Shown: one piece after another, positions 42,886 to 54,463 of the stretch
How positions within the stretch are numbered: position 1 is the first letter of the stretch
How the letters are laid out: every line of letters starts with the position of its first letter
Source of the DNA: Zarea fungicola
Taxonomy: Eukaryota > Ascomycota > Sordariomycetes > Hypocreales > Cordycipitaceae
Length of the DNA stretch: 64,000 nucleotides
NCBI GenBank assembly: GCA_900169235.1
Contig: FWCC01000235.1
Span: 1 to 64,000, forward strand
Reading direction: 5' to 3'
Program-made: the position numbers and the translations under genes
Notes under the pieces: generated by a model
Told to the model about the DNA's origin: nothing
Database searches by the model: none
The model's input: only the letters and a program-made list of their open reading frames with translations

Positions 42886-45800
42886 ATGATCCCTATTCAA
42901 GCACTCGAGGCTCCGCCGCCTCACCCTCCACCCGTCACCCACCCTGGCGCCATGGTTACAACCGAGGGCGCTGAGAATCGTAACCAGAAGCCCAAGACGC
43001 TTCCCTGCAAATATTGCAGTAAACGGTTCAGGTCAGTTTACATCTACCGTGGAACCATAGTCTCTTATCTAACAGACACAGACGGGTAGAACATGTGCAA
43101 CGGCACGAGAGAACCCACACAAAGGAAAAACCCTTCTCATGTCCTTGGGATCGCTGCGGCAAAACCTTTGGGAGACGGTGAGTTGTCACGGCCTTTGCCT
43201 TAGCGCAATCTTTTATTCTATATTTACCTCCCCTGTCCCCGTCCTTCGATACTACGGCACCACATTCTCTGCTCCACCTTGGCTTCCAACTTCCCTCGAC
43301 AGCCTCCTCATGTTGCCCAACTCTATCCTTTCTGTTGCTGTGGCCCATTTTACCACCGACAAATCCACAAAAAGCACCACTAACCTTCATGGACATCAGG
43401 GACCTTCTAGTTCGTCATGAAAAACTCGTTCATCTGAATGAAGCCAATAAGGACAATGTTCGCCCCAGACCCTCTTCCTCAAGCGCAGGCTCGCATAAGC
43501 CATCACTATCTGACGGGCATGTCGAGACGGATGCTGTAAATATGCATCGCGCGACGATACCACCTGCCGGTCCGCCACCGGCACAGCAAATGTATCATCC
43601 CCAGCCGCCAATGACGGCTACTGTGCAGCCGATGCAACAGGATCATGTTATTAAGGCGAGGCTTGCTGCCTGCAATCTGGACGTACTCTCCGATGCCGCG
43701 CTAGCAAGCGAGGTAAACTCCATGACGCCAATGATGAACTCGATTCCACAGCAGCCAACCAGCCACGCGAGGGCCAAAAGCTTTGGGGAGACCATACCCC
43801 AATTTGGCGACCGTGAGCATCCGGATCCATCGCATGTGATACCGACGTATCATCAGCAACCAGCCCAGCAGCCCGCATACGATGACTACAATGTCTTTCT
43901 GGACGACTTTTCCTTTGCGCCGCACTTTTTACCACCTCATTTCGAGCCAGATCAGCAAATGAACATGTGGACTCGCTCACCGGCGAGTATGAACCAGAGA
44001 ATGGCCTCTAAACCACATTCCACATTTCCTTCCCGAATCGGTTCTCTGGGTCCTGATGCGCGCGACAGTGCAGAAGCTGCGGGAGATGGCTCGCGGCCTT
44101 CCCCTCTGCGTGTATCAGTCGCAGACCACGCTTTAATTAAGAAAAAGCTTGATGAATTTGTTTCAGTACTACCAAATGACTTCGCCGTCCCATCGCGACA
44201 TACATTAACTCGGTTTGTCGAGGGCTACATTGGTGGCTTCCACGACTTGCTCCCCGTTCTCCATCTACCTACTCTCTCACCAGTGGCGATGGCACCCGAG
44301 CTTCTGCTCGCAATCCTGGCTGTCGGCGCTCAGTACCGTTTTGAAAGCAACCGAGGCTATGCACTGTGGTATGCAGCAAAAGCAGTCGCAATGGAACAGA
44401 TTCGAAGGCGGCATAGCTCGGAGATACACGCGCTACTGCCCACTGCTGCTTCGTACAGTCCGCACTCGACTCGTCCGTCTCCAAGTTCTGGTTATCGGCA
44501 CTCGTTCGGATCAGGTCAATCAGAGCGACCATCTACCAATGATGGAAACCGCGATCTCTTGTAAGTTGTATTAATACTATCCTTATCAATTACCGCTCTG
44601 CTGACAGGCGCACTCTAGCTCTCCAAATACTTCACAAGAGAGACTTGAGACCATTCAGGCATTGCTGCTTCTCTTCGCAGTCGGCCTGTGGGGAGTCAAG
44701 ACAATTTTGCACGAATCTCTGTCTTTGCAGAGTAACCTAGCCATTCTAATCAGAGAAGAAGGGTTGCACATGGATACGAGTCAAGCCAGTATTGGCGACT
44801 GGGGGACATGGATACAACGCGAAGGCTCACTGCGAACGAAACTCATTGCGTTTTGCTTCTTCAACCTCTGCAGCATGACATATGATATGCCTCCGGCTCT
44901 ACTGACTTCAGAAGTCCATCTTTTCTTGCCGTTGACTGCGCGTCTGTGGCGCGCGGAGTCGGCTTGGCACTGGCAGGAGCTGCGGCAGACGACGCCGTTG
45001 GCTGAGATTACACTGCATGAGGCGTTTTCCAAGTTTTTCGGCCACAACAACGAAGTTCTACCGTCGGAGCTGTCGTCGCTTGGCCATTATGTTTTGATTC
45101 ACGCATTGATACAGCATGTCTACCTCTTGAAGCAAACTTCGTTTGCTGCTGGATTGACATATAATGTGCAGCGCACGTTAAGACCAGAAGATGTGGAACA
45201 GGGATCCCAGGCCCTGCGAATGTGGCATACGAGTTTTGAACAGCGAGCTCAGCTCCGAGCGGCAGAAACAGGCCACTACGGGAGCACGGACACAATGACA
45301 GGGGGTTCGCTGGTGTACAACGCGACAGCTTTGCTGCGGCTAGCATACATCCGACTCTATACTGATACACCACCTAGTAGGGCGCTTCAGACGCGAGATT
45401 CTATGCTAATTGCGTCGGCAATGCACAACACGGCCGGACTACCACGTAACTTGCGGGTTCAGCGAGCAGTTTTTCAAGCTACGCATGCCTTGTCAATGTT
45501 GGTGAAAGTGGGAGTCAACTATGTGGCCAAGGCCAAGTCGACGGAATGGAGCATCCAGCATTCACGTGAGTAAAATGGCCGATTCTATCTAGAAGCTCTA
45601 AGCAGCAGTGCTAACTTTTGTATCCATGTCTAGTTTGCAACTTTGAATGCGCCATTCTTGTGGCCAAGTGGCTTATGAGCCTTTCGGTGATTGGGCCACA
45701 GGATCCGCCGGCATCTATGGAGGAGATGAATCTACTAGAAACAGTGCGGCGGATGGTGGACGAGACAGAGTTTGCCGTGCCACAGCGAGAGGCGAATGTG

Positions 45801-45950
45801 AGCGACGCTATCAAGTTGCGGCAGCTTGCGAGCGCTGTGGTGCGACTATGGTCGGAGACGTTCAAAGGATCGCACATTTTTGACATGGTCAAGACGATGG
45901 CCGAGAGTCTGGACGGGTACGCCAGTTTGGTGGAAAAGTCGCAACAGTAG
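42886..45950 (+). CDS. C2H2 zinc-finger regulator with fungal_trans domain
   Basis: Probable RNA polymerase II transcription factor. Five exons: 42886..43031, 43082..43177, 43400..44560, 44619..45565 and 45634..45950; introns 50, 222, 58 and 68 bp; 888 aa. The first two splices assemble two tandem C2H2 fingers at about 41-96. Finger 1 is CKYCSKRFRRVEHVQRHERTH, bridged by TKEKPFSC, and finger 2 ends GKTFGRRDLLVRHEKLVH. A Pro/Gln/Ser-rich linker follows. A region resembling the fungal-specific transcription factor domain (PF04082-type) begins near FVEGYIGGFHDLLPVLHLPT, includes LLLAILAVGAQYRFE, and runs through the helical C-terminal half to the end. The zinc fingers sit before the fungal_trans domain, as in AmdX-like and related regulators; the target genes are unknown. 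The third donor position may be off by one base. Confidence 0.88.
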
Positions 45951-47097
45951 CTGTTGGGTAAGCGGGGTGTGTGCGTCATGTTACGAATATAAAAGAATGC
46001 ATAAATGGGGCGGTTTACGTGGTGGGAAGAGATTGATTAGCCATGCGTGTTCGTTTTGTCAAGGCAACGGGCCAAAGGGATCAGCCGGCGTTTGATGCGT
46101 GTCGGGTGGCCATTTGCCTTGATCCGGATGTTTGAGATTTACAGTGAAGGCTAAACAAAAGGAACTTTAGAGCGCAGACTGGAGTTTTTGGTCCTTGTAG
46201 CTAGTTAGCGGGTTGCTTTTTTTGTTTTGCATTTCTACACGACATATTGCAGAAGAGGAGGGTTGTACGAATTCAGGCTGGAAGCCGACACTCTGTGGAT
46301 GGTTCTTTTTTTTTTATACTGCTTGGACTAACTACTCCATGCCTTGCCTCTGTTGAATGACGCACCCCGGTTTACCCCGTACTTTTTTCTCATCGTATCA
46401 CGACGGTCGGCTACATTATTAGTTACCAAGGGCTGGGGAGACGGGGCCGGAGTTTCTGGGCAAGATGTTGGCAGCAAACAGGCCGAGGGAAAGGGTACAA
46501 GGTACCTGGGGGAAAAGAGTTAAATCGATTAACTACCTCTGGGGGAGGGACCACTGGCTGTATTGGGCAGTTAGTGGGTATTAAGATACATGATCGAGTG
46601 ACCAAGCAACGGGCAGTCGTTGACATGGGCAGTCTGCAAACGACACAGCGACAGGCTTAGACGCCGGGCGACGTCAGATCGTCTTAATTGGGGTGCATTT
46701 ATTCCTGTGTCAATGGTCACGATCTCAAACTACCCCAGGTGCCCGGCAAGATATCATCATCTTTTTGTACAGCCACGCCAGGCATGCGGCATGTGAGGGA
46801 GGGGCTCCACTGAGCAAGCCGATTGGGGAACCAGCCAGGGTCAGCGGGGCCAACCTCGGCTGTAGCTCCATGGCACGCAAACTGTCACCAAATAAAGACC
46901 GATCCCTGGTCAGCAAAGCCGTTCCATTGCTTATGCACTTTTCTGTGATGGTCTTTTCTTTTTCTCTTTTTTATTATACAACATCTTCCCTTTTCCCGTT
47001 TACCATTTTCTTTATTCTAGAGGAAGAGCTTGTTCTTTGATCTTGTATCTTGTCATTTTTTGGTCTAACCTCTTCTACAAATAACGTACCCGCAGCC
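45951..47097. other. Intergenic region
   Basis: About 1.15 kb between the regulator and the nitronate monooxygenase genes. Short frames only, with no RNA gene seen. The last 150 bases are T/C-rich and form the likely leader. Confidence 0.5.
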
Positions 47098-48220
47098 ATG
47101 CCCATCGTCACAGAGCTCACTCGCAAACTGGGCATCCGAGGTATGTTTTTTTTTTCCCTTCCCGTCTCGCGCGCTGAACACACGACTCAACCACCACCAC
47201 TCTGCGCGCGGCGCTCTATACCCCCAATAATACGGCCCTCAATGCTAACCAAGGGTTTCCTTCACTGCAGTCCCCGTTGTCCAGGGTGGCATGATGCACA
47301 TCGGTACCGCCGACCTCGCATCCGCCGTCTCCAACGCCGGTGGTCTCGGTCTCATCACCGCCCTCATCTTCACCACCCCCACCGCCCTCCGTGACGAGAT
47401 CCGCCGCTGCCGCACCCTTACCAACAAACCCTTTGGCGTCAACATGACCCTACTCCCTTCCATGGTGCCCCCAGACTACCCCGCCTATGCCCAGACCATC
47501 ATCGACGAGGGCATCAAGATCGTCGAGACTGCCGGCAACTCGCCCGGCCCCGTCATTGCCCAGCTCAAAAAGGCCGGCATCACTGTCCTCCACAAGTGCA
47601 CCACCATCCGCCACGCCAAGGCCGCCGTCAAGCTCGGCGTCGACTTCCTCAGCATCGACGGCTTCGAGTGCGCCGGCCACGTCGGCGAGAGCGACATTAC
47701 CAACTTCATCCTCCTCGGCCGCGCCCGCCAGGAGATCACCATTCCCTTCATTGCTAGCGGCGGCTTCGCTGACGGCCAGGGCCTCGCCGCCGCCCTTTGC
47801 CTCGGCGCCTCGGGCATCAACATGGGCACACGCTTCATGGCCACCGTCGAAGCGCCCCTACACGAGAACATTAAGAAGACCATTGTCAAATCGGACGAGC
47901 ACCAGACGGCCCTCGTCCTCCGCCGCTGGCGCAACACGACCCGTCTCTTCAAGAACGAGGTCACTGAGGGCGCACTCAAGGTCGAGCGTGAGAGCACCAC
48001 CGGCGAGTTCAGCGAGATTGCACCCTACGTCAACGGCAAGCGCGGCAAGGAGGTCTTTTCCAACGGCAACCCCGAGCACGGCGTCTGGACCACAGGTCAG
48101 GTCATGGGTCTGATTCACGATATCCCCACTTGCGATGTCCTCGTCAAGCGCATAGAGAAGGAGGCCGAGACTACGCTCCAGGAGCGCAATAATCTCATCG
48201 TTCCCGAGTCCAAACTCTAG
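47098..48220 (+). CDS. Nitronate monooxygenase (2-nitropropane dioxygenase family)
   Basis: FMN-dependent enzyme that oxidises alkyl nitronates such as propionate 3-nitronate to aldehydes or keto acids. Exon 1 is 47098..47140 (14 codons), intron 47141..47270 (130 bp, GTATGT..TGCAG), exon 2 47271..48220; 330 aa. The splice completes the opening VPVVQGGMMHIGTADLA. Family landmarks are NKPFGVNMTLLP at about 66-77, DGFECAGHVGE with catalytic-type H151, IPFIASGGFADG, and the phosphate-binding LGASGINMGTRF, all in TIM-barrel order. No signal peptide or targeting signal is seen. The enzyme also occurs in bacteria, but the intron and codon use look native. An alternative is enoyl-ACP reductase II of the same fold, which is less likely because of the HVGE motif. 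Confidence 0.92.
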
Positions 48221-50131
48221 ATTTCATGCACGAAAGAAAGAAGAAAGTATTTTTTGGCAGTGTTGTATTGTTGGTATTTTATAATCTGGACTACTATATG
48301 ATGTTTTCATTACATAAACTGAAAAAAATATATATAAAGAAATAAAGAAATAAATAGAAGAACATGATTTGAACCATAAATATTGTTTCCTTCGCTTTCA
48401 CGTTACTCCTACGTATTCATGAAAATATCTGGCTGGATGCGGTGCAAGCTCATAATAAAAAAATATACAAAATCAAGTTAGCATCCTTTCTCCCTTTCAT
48501 GCTGCCCTTTTATGAATCATGTTGTTTGTCTCATGACCTGCGACGCCAAATGCCTCAGAGTCTGTGCGAAACTTTTATCCACGCAAAATAATGACGCTGT
48601 CTTGTATTTTTGATACATTTTTTTTTTTCATGTTTGATTTCCACCATCAAGTATGAGCGGCATATCTGCGCCACAATTGGCAGGCAACAGCCATCGGTTG
48701 CGAGGTGGCGGCCGGGGTACCAAATGGAAATGGGGCTTACAATGGTAGTCGTATGCCAGGTGTTCCTTATGAGTAACTCTATCGAAATAAACCAGGTAGA
48801 GCAATACTTGCGTAGAATGCTGTCGATATTGCACCTTGTTATAAACCTGCTATGCTTTGACACGGCCGCCGTTCCTTAGGCCTGCTCCCGCTTCACGGCG
48901 GGATTCTGCTTAGGCATGGCCAGGCGCTGAATCGACACGGTTGTTCTGGCTAAATGAATTTGTCATACCTAAGGACAATGCTCTTACCTGTGGTATTAAA
49001 AATTCCATTGTATCCTACTTCTTGTTTCCTCAACTTGTGGATAAGGAGCACGTCGCATGTCAAACTTAGAGTGCCGCAGCCGCAGCTTCGTGGCCGCTCG
49101 CCATTGTGGGAAATTATCCTTCTTTTCACTCTTGGCGAGACTTTCGCGAAATTATGTTTCTTTTTTTTTCCTTTTTTTTCTTGAAGAGATAAATCATCCA
49201 TGAGCTAGACGCAAAAGTTGAAATATAGGCGCCTCACTTTGCTGCGCGCCGTCACTGGGCATTCTCCTTTTCATCATAAATCGTTTTTATTTTTAGCAAT
49301 AATTGAAATTTCGAAATACTGCTCAAGTCTTCCAAAATAGTAATGCAAAACTGTTCTTGGGCAAGTTGTGTGCAAGTGGAAGATTTTTCTGCGATATTCG
49401 CAACGCCACTGAAATCATGAACTGTCCGCGTTGGTGGCATGGCTGGATTTCTTGACAAGGAACAAGCCATACTACATCGTAAAAATTTTAATAGCCGTAC
49501 GCAAACCTAGCATGCTGTATTTCTTTTCATTTAATTTTTTTTTTTATAAATATTCAATCTTCGATAATATTTGCAAGCAGTGTTGTCCTTCCTTCTCAAT
49601 ACGTAACATCTGTCCCGGCTCAACTTGGCCGAGTCTTGCTTTGCAGTGGCAATGAAATACTATATATTTCAGGATCAAGTAGAACAAAATTGTGTCGTGA
49701 TTTATTGCCAGAGACACGAATAAAAAATTTCGAGTCTCGGCTCCTCGATTCTCCCTGAGCCACAAACGACATAAGCTTTTCCAAGACGTCAGTCCTCGCT
49801 TCTTTTTCGAAGAATCTTTCAATTCTCATGATCTTACCGAATTCATAAACTTTAAATTTTGCTATATATTCTGTCTCTCTCCCGAAATCAAATGGCATCC
49901 ATCTTCTCATCCTTCACATCAGTCGCTTTGCTACCTCTACTCTGTTGCCTACCGCAAATTATCATACACACCTTAAAACAACCTCCTCACTTCTATCTTT
50001 TTTCTTACTCGCACAGGATTTCCACTATAAAAAATACAGTTAGTCTACTATCAACTCATTTGACTGTTATCAAGTCCTCACAATAGAGTATTAGGCAAGT
50101 CTTCACTTTACAAACTCTTTCAACCAGCAAG
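48221..50131. other. A/T-rich gene-free region
   Basis: About 1.9 kb, A/T-rich from 48.3 to 50.0 kb with many poly-T and poly-A runs. No frame has recognisable features. It is separated from the surroundings by composition; I see no terminal repeats or transposase fragments. Confidence 0.5.
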
Positions 50132-50782
50132 ATGAAGCACCCCGATTTCCGAAACGGACCTAGTTCCGAGGCTGAATTGGCCGATATCACCGCAGCTGCT
50201 GAAGACTGGGGTTGCAAAAAGAATTGTTTCTACTGTTTTCTTATTCGCCGAAACGTAGGCATGGAGCAGCGAATGACCATGCACAGAGCGAACAAAGAGA
50301 AGTGCCGGGAACTTGCCGCCAAAAAGCAAAAAAATGCCGCGAAACTACGCGGACTTCCGCCAGTTGTCACACCGTCCAAAATTCTCCCGGAGAGGAAGGA
50401 AAAACCCGCTCTGTGTTCCACGAAAGACGGCGAGGAGCGGCTGCGCGAATTGGAGGAGACAAAGCGCCTGCGCATCAAAGCTCACCAGGCACTCCCAACC
50501 AAACAAATCACCATGCTCCCTACAATTCCAGAGGAAGACGAGGAGCAGGGTGATGTTGAAGAAGAAAAACGCCGCTACGACTATTTCGATGAGCCTCATG
50601 TGCTCGCCCATCAGTTTTTGCAGGCCGACTCGCAGCGCCTGCACATTTACGGCAGGATCTTTCGTGGTTCATTCATTCCTCGAAAGTATTTGCAAAAAGC
50701 TATCAAGATCTCCTTTACTGAATCCCCTTACAGCCTTGCAGTCAAGGAAATGGGCAGACTTCTTTCAGTATACTACGACTAA
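50132..50782 (+). CDS. Hypothetical 216-aa protein with CxxxCxxC near N-terminus
   Basis: I do not recognise this protein. One ATG-to-TAA frame of 216 codons with no intron. The N-terminus is acidic (about residues 1-26), then W-GCKKNCFYCFL gives a CxxxCxxC array at about 28-35, the spacing of radical SAM clusters. The rest lacks a TIM barrel or glycine motif, so a radical SAM enzyme is very unlikely. The middle is Lys/Arg/Glu-rich (about 55-135), probably helical; the C-terminal 60 residues mix hydrophobic and basic positions and end in Y-Y-D. Small size and lack of family suggest a lineage-specific protein. It lies alone in A/T-rich DNA. It could be a spurious frame, but 216 codons with balanced composition and a good upstream leader make a real gene likelier. 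Confidence 0.5.
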   Translation: MKHPDFRNGPSSEAELADITAAAEDWGCKKNCFYCFLIRRNVGMEQRMTMHRANKEKCRELAAKKQKNAAKLRGLPPVVTPSKILPERKEKPALCSTKDGEERLRELEETKRLRIKAHQALPTKQITMLPTIPEEDEEQGDVEEEKRRYDYFDEPHVLAHQFLQADSQRLHIYGRIFRGSFIPRKYLQKAIKISFTESPYSLAVKEMGRLLSVYYD

Positions 50783-51143
50783 TTCCTTCGTCATATGCCC
50801 AACAAGTTGGCAACGACGTTGGACCCTGTATTAGCAGCTTATGGGCTTCAACGCTTTTATTACTTTTGTTTAAACTTCTGTTGGAGTTATGAGACACTCA
50901 ATCGGTTCTCTATTTCATTTTTGAAAGCACTTTAGTACATGGAAATCATTGTTTGGATTATGGATTGGGATGAATTATGGATTGGATGGATATGGATTGG
51001 CTTGGACATTGCTGGCAGTGTACTGCGCAGTGGTTTCACAACCTGTCAGACAATAGTCATGAACTCAAAATTGATTCTTTGTATTCAAAAAGCATTAATC
51101 AAGTGACAGTAAACTATTTCCGAATACATTATATAAATACGCC
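50783..51143. other. Convergent intergenic spacer
   Basis: 361 bases between the hypothetical gene and the asparaginase stop. It includes an imperfect repeat of TGGATTGG/ATGGATT units at about 50955-51003. Probably the two 3' UTRs. Confidence 0.55.
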
Positions 51144-52223
51144 TCATCTGCTTATTGCATGCAGCTTAAAGGGGTACGATACATGGCCTGTAATGACTCC
51201 GACGGTATTCTTGATTGGTTGTATATGAAACCCATTGAGAGCACCACGCATCTCTGCCGTGCCAATTTTTAGACGTGCCAAGATTTCTGCCACGGCACCA
51301 TACAGAATATCCATGTTGCCGTCTTCAATCTTGGCCGCGATACCCACAGACCCGACAGCGCCTAGTCGCTTGGTCTCGTCACACTCGCGTACACCAAGGC
51401 CATAGCAAGCATCTGCACCAACTTTGCCAATGACTTTCCCTCCAAATGCCTCCATGAGTGTGGTGCAGAAACGTCCCTCGCCGGCGACCATTTCAGGATA
51501 CGTGGACATGGCATTGAAGACCCGTGCCATGTTATGTTGTCTTGATGGGACGGCCGTGTCGCCTCTAGCCACGGTATCAGCCGCCGCCGCAAACGCAGCA
51601 TTTGTATGTGCAAGATAAATCAGAGGATAGGCTGGCGCGGGCATGTTGCAGCCATCTATTGCCCACATAACTTGGTCGGCGGGTAGCCTGGCAATATCTT
51701 CGGTAACTTGCTTTACGCGCTGCTGAAGAGGGTGGGAGAGGACATGGTAGTCCTCCACCTGTGCACCAATAGCCCTGGCTGCTGCCAGCATTCCCGAATG
51801 CTTTCCAGAGCAGTTGCTCCATACGGGTGTGGGTTCAAACCCAGATCGGAGCCACGCCCTGTACCGCTCTGGCATGACGGACGGATGACCGCCGCAGCGC
51901 AGGTTGGCTTCACAATTACCTGCCTTGGCCAAGATACGCCCGGCACGCTCTGCATGGCGCGGCTCACTGCTGTGAGAGGCACACATGATGGCGAGGTCCG
52001 CCTCGTCCATGCCGTACTTTTCGAGAGCACCCGTCTCAACGATGGCAACGGCCTGTGCTGGTTTGGCGGCGGAACGAATCAAGGTTACCCGATTGGGGTC
52101 CCCGACTGTGAACAGTACTCTGCCCGTTGAGTCGACGACTACGGCATGGATCTCATGCCGGTTTTCGACTACGCCATTTCGATCAATCACAACATAGCCG
52201 TCCTCGCGGATTGTCTTGGTCAT
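51144..52223 (-). CDS. Rhizobial-type L-asparaginase II (PF06089-like)
   Basis: Hydrolyses L-asparagine to aspartate and ammonia; this class, typified by the thermolabile Rhizobium etli enzyme, is unrelated in sequence to the E. coli and plant types. Intronless, 359 aa from the ATG at 52223; 45 in-frame upstream codons are Phe/Ser-rich leader and are rejected. All signature residues of the ReAV structure line up with a constant offset of three: S51 and K54 in RSAAKP, S83 in CASHS, and the zinc-site C138 and K141 (NCSGKH) with C192 (DGCNMP). A second catalytic Lys is probably K263 or K267. No signal peptide, so it is probably cytosolic. Fungi do carry members, so transfer is not proved by presence alone. 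Confidence 0.93.
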   Translation of the reverse strand: MTKTIREDGYVVIDRNGVVENRHEIHAVVVDSTGRVLFTVGDPNRVTLIRSAAKPAQAVAIVETGALEKYGMDEADLAIMCASHSSEPRHAERAGRILAKAGNCEANLRCGGHPSVMPERYRAWLRSGFEPTPVWSNCSGKHSGMLAAARAIGAQVEDYHVLSHPLQQRVKQVTEDIARLPADQVMWAIDGCNMPAPAYPLIYLAHTNAAFAAAADTVARGDTAVPSRQHNMARVFNAMSTYPEMVAGEGRFCTTLMEAFGGKVIGKVGADACYGLGVRECDETKRLGAVGSVGIAAKIEDGNMDILYGAVAEILARLKIGTAEMRGALNGFHIQPIKNTVGVITGHVSYPFKLHAISR

Positions 52224-52945
52224 ACTACTATGGCCAAAGTGGGGGTGTGTCGCTGTATCAAAGAAATGGAAATAAATCAGTCCTAGGAAAAATTCTGGAC
52301 AGAAATTTATTTCAGGTGCAGATTTAGAAGAACTTGAAAAGAAAAGAAAGGAAAACAAGATAGTGAACCGGGTTGCAATTCCTGATGGAGATGTACGCGG
52401 TGAACTCTAGGCCGAGACTCCAGGCCGAGACTCCACTCAACTCCGGCCGTCGGACCTCCACGGCGAGACCTGGAGCGATACAGTCGTAGCCTTGATAATT
52501 TTCGTAAAGGAGCTTTCGGTAGCAATTTGCATCATTGCTTTTACTCGGTTGACTTTGGATGCGTCACTAAACAGCCACAGTATGGTCATCTTAACAAGGA
52601 CACTGCGTGACAAGAGAATAAGGCTGAACGGCAGTTGAGACGGCTACATTAGGCAATAATTTGAGACAAGTAAAGGCTACGCTTAAACAGGTCTCCAACA
52701 TACCCTCCAATTGCCTGTTTTAGAATAAAAATATTAGGCAACAATGAACAGCGTGTACGTTCGCTACCTTGATGCAATCGCATCTTCAACAAAGCCACGT
52801 AAAAAGGGATTGCCTATTTAGGCAACGCAGGACAACTGTACATTTTCAGCTCTATGACCATGTATTTATAGGCTGGAAACATCGCAGGGGTTCATTTTCC
52901 CTTCTAGTATCCTTGACAAAATACACGACCTGAAAAAGAAAAATC
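52224..52945. other. Divergent A/T-rich intergenic region
   Basis: About 720 bases between the divergent asparaginase and SDR genes, so the two promoters probably lie here. TATTTATAGG at about 52862 could serve the SDR. No other feature. Confidence 0.5.
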
Positions 52946-53929
52946 ATGCATATCCTTATTCTTGGCGGAACCACATACGTTGGCCGACTGGCGGCGGAAG
53001 AAGCAATTTCTCGCGGTCACCAAGTTACCGTCTTCAATCGTGGCACTCATCCTGCGCCAACTGGTGCGAAGGCTCTGGTCGGCGACCGGCTTGCACCAAA
53101 CGGGTACAGTGCCCTTGAGGGCCTCACTTTTGACGCAGTCATTGACACCTGGGTCTCTGACGCCTCCGCTGTCGAGCAGGCCATCACTGCGCTCAAAGGC
53201 CGCATGAAGCACTACACATTTGTATCCAGTATAAGTGTGTATGATCACGGGGCGTCCACGGCGCCGTACGATGAGACTTCCGCGCTGCACGACATTGAAA
53301 CAGTCCAAGTCAAATACTTCAAGGACAAGCTCGGCTCGGAGCTAGAGGCGGCCAAGTCTGAGGCCACGACGCTCATTGTTCGGCCAGGTTTAATCGTTGG
53401 TCCTGGCGAGGCAAGCCCAGGCCGGCTTCCGTGGTGGCTGCGCCGCATGGAGCGAGGCGGGCCAACGCTTGCACCAGGGCCAAAGGACCTGGCCGTGCAA
53501 TTCATTGACGGCCGGGACCTGGCCGTATTTATGATCGACGGCGCAGAGCGCAACCTTGGTGGTACTTTTGACCTAGTGTCTGAACCGGGTCATATCTCAT
53601 TTGAAAATCTTCTCGAAGCTGTCAATCAGGCTGTAGGGGGCGGTGCTGAATTGTGCTGGGTCGACGCAGACAAAGTCACAAAGGCGGTGGCTGGCAAGCG
53701 GATGGAGATCCCACTCTGGTTTCCGCCGAAATATTCTTTTATTTTCCAGAGTTCGGGCAAAAAGGCCGCTGCAGCAGGTTTGAAAGTTCGGCCGGCGCTG
53801 GAGACCATCCGCGATACTTGGGAATGGATCAAGACGAGCGGCTGGAAGATTGGAGATGGACCGGCCAGTATCCCAGAAGATATCGAGGCTAGTATTCTTA
53901 AAGAGCATGGCGAAATTGTGATTAAATAG
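52946..53929 (+). CDS. NAD-dependent epimerase/reductase (extended SDR), prokaryotic-like
   Basis: Extended short-chain dehydrogenase with an N-terminal Rossmann fold: GGTTYVG at residues 7-13 and an NRG loop at 31-33, then SSISVYDHG and DLAVQFIDGRDLAVFMI. Intronless, 327 aa. The Tyr-Lys pair is not in the usual YxxxK form (the expected region reads QVKYFKDKLGSE, with Y and K three apart), so the catalytic mechanism is uncertain. The sequence resembles bacterial NAD-dependent epimerase/dehydratase and reductase annotations more than typical fungal isoflavone-reductase relatives. Substrate unknown. It lies divergently beside another bacterial-looking intronless gene, the asparaginase. Confidence 0.82.
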   Translation: MHILILGGTTYVGRLAAEEAISRGHQVTVFNRGTHPAPTGAKALVGDRLAPNGYSALEGLTFDAVIDTWVSDASAVEQAITALKGRMKHYTFVSSISVYDHGASTAPYDETSALHDIETVQVKYFKDKLGSELEAAKSEATTLIVRPGLIVGPGEASPGRLPWWLRRMERGGPTLAPGPKDLAVQFIDGRDLAVFMIDGAERNLGGTFDLVSEPGHISFENLLEAVNQAVGGGAELCWVDADKVTKAVAGKRMEIPLWFPPKYSFIFQSSGKKAAAAGLKVRPALETIRDTWEWIKTSGWKIGDGPASIPEDIEASILKEHGEIVIK

Positions 53930-54463
53930 CTTTTGATAGTAATTAACTTGCGTCTCTATGCATACACTGGCGGAGACTGGATTATGCAACGGCCCTTTAT
54001 ACAGCCCATAGAAGTAGACGTTAGATTGATGCAAAATCTTGACTTGAGAATAGCGAATCTTCGTCTGGCCGCGTTTTGCAGAGTATTCTCTTGCCCTGGA
54101 GCAGCGATTGGGCTCATTAACCTGCTAGGTGCAAAGCTTTGGGAAGTCTTGCGGATGACTGCTCACAGATAGGACATTCTCTCGTTGCTTCAAAACTGGA
54201 GCTCCTTCAAAACAAATCATCGAGTCTCTCTCAGTTGATTAAGTATGAGTTTGGACGTATATATATATATTTCTCATAAATCTAGTAATCGTGCCCATCG
54301 TCATGTCCTTCCTACATCAAACGCCAAATGAGGGGCCAGTCTCCAGACGCGCCCCACCCCCACCAAAAGCCCAAAAATCACCAACTTCAACCTCAATCCA
54401 ACTGTGTCCACACATTTTCATCCCCATCATCACCTCACACACTACCCACCAGAGCCGCCCACA
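53930..54463. other. Intergenic region with TA microsatellite
   Basis: About 530 bases containing a (TA)7 run at 54257-54270. It is probably the leader/promoter of the SRP19 gene. Confidence 0.6.
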
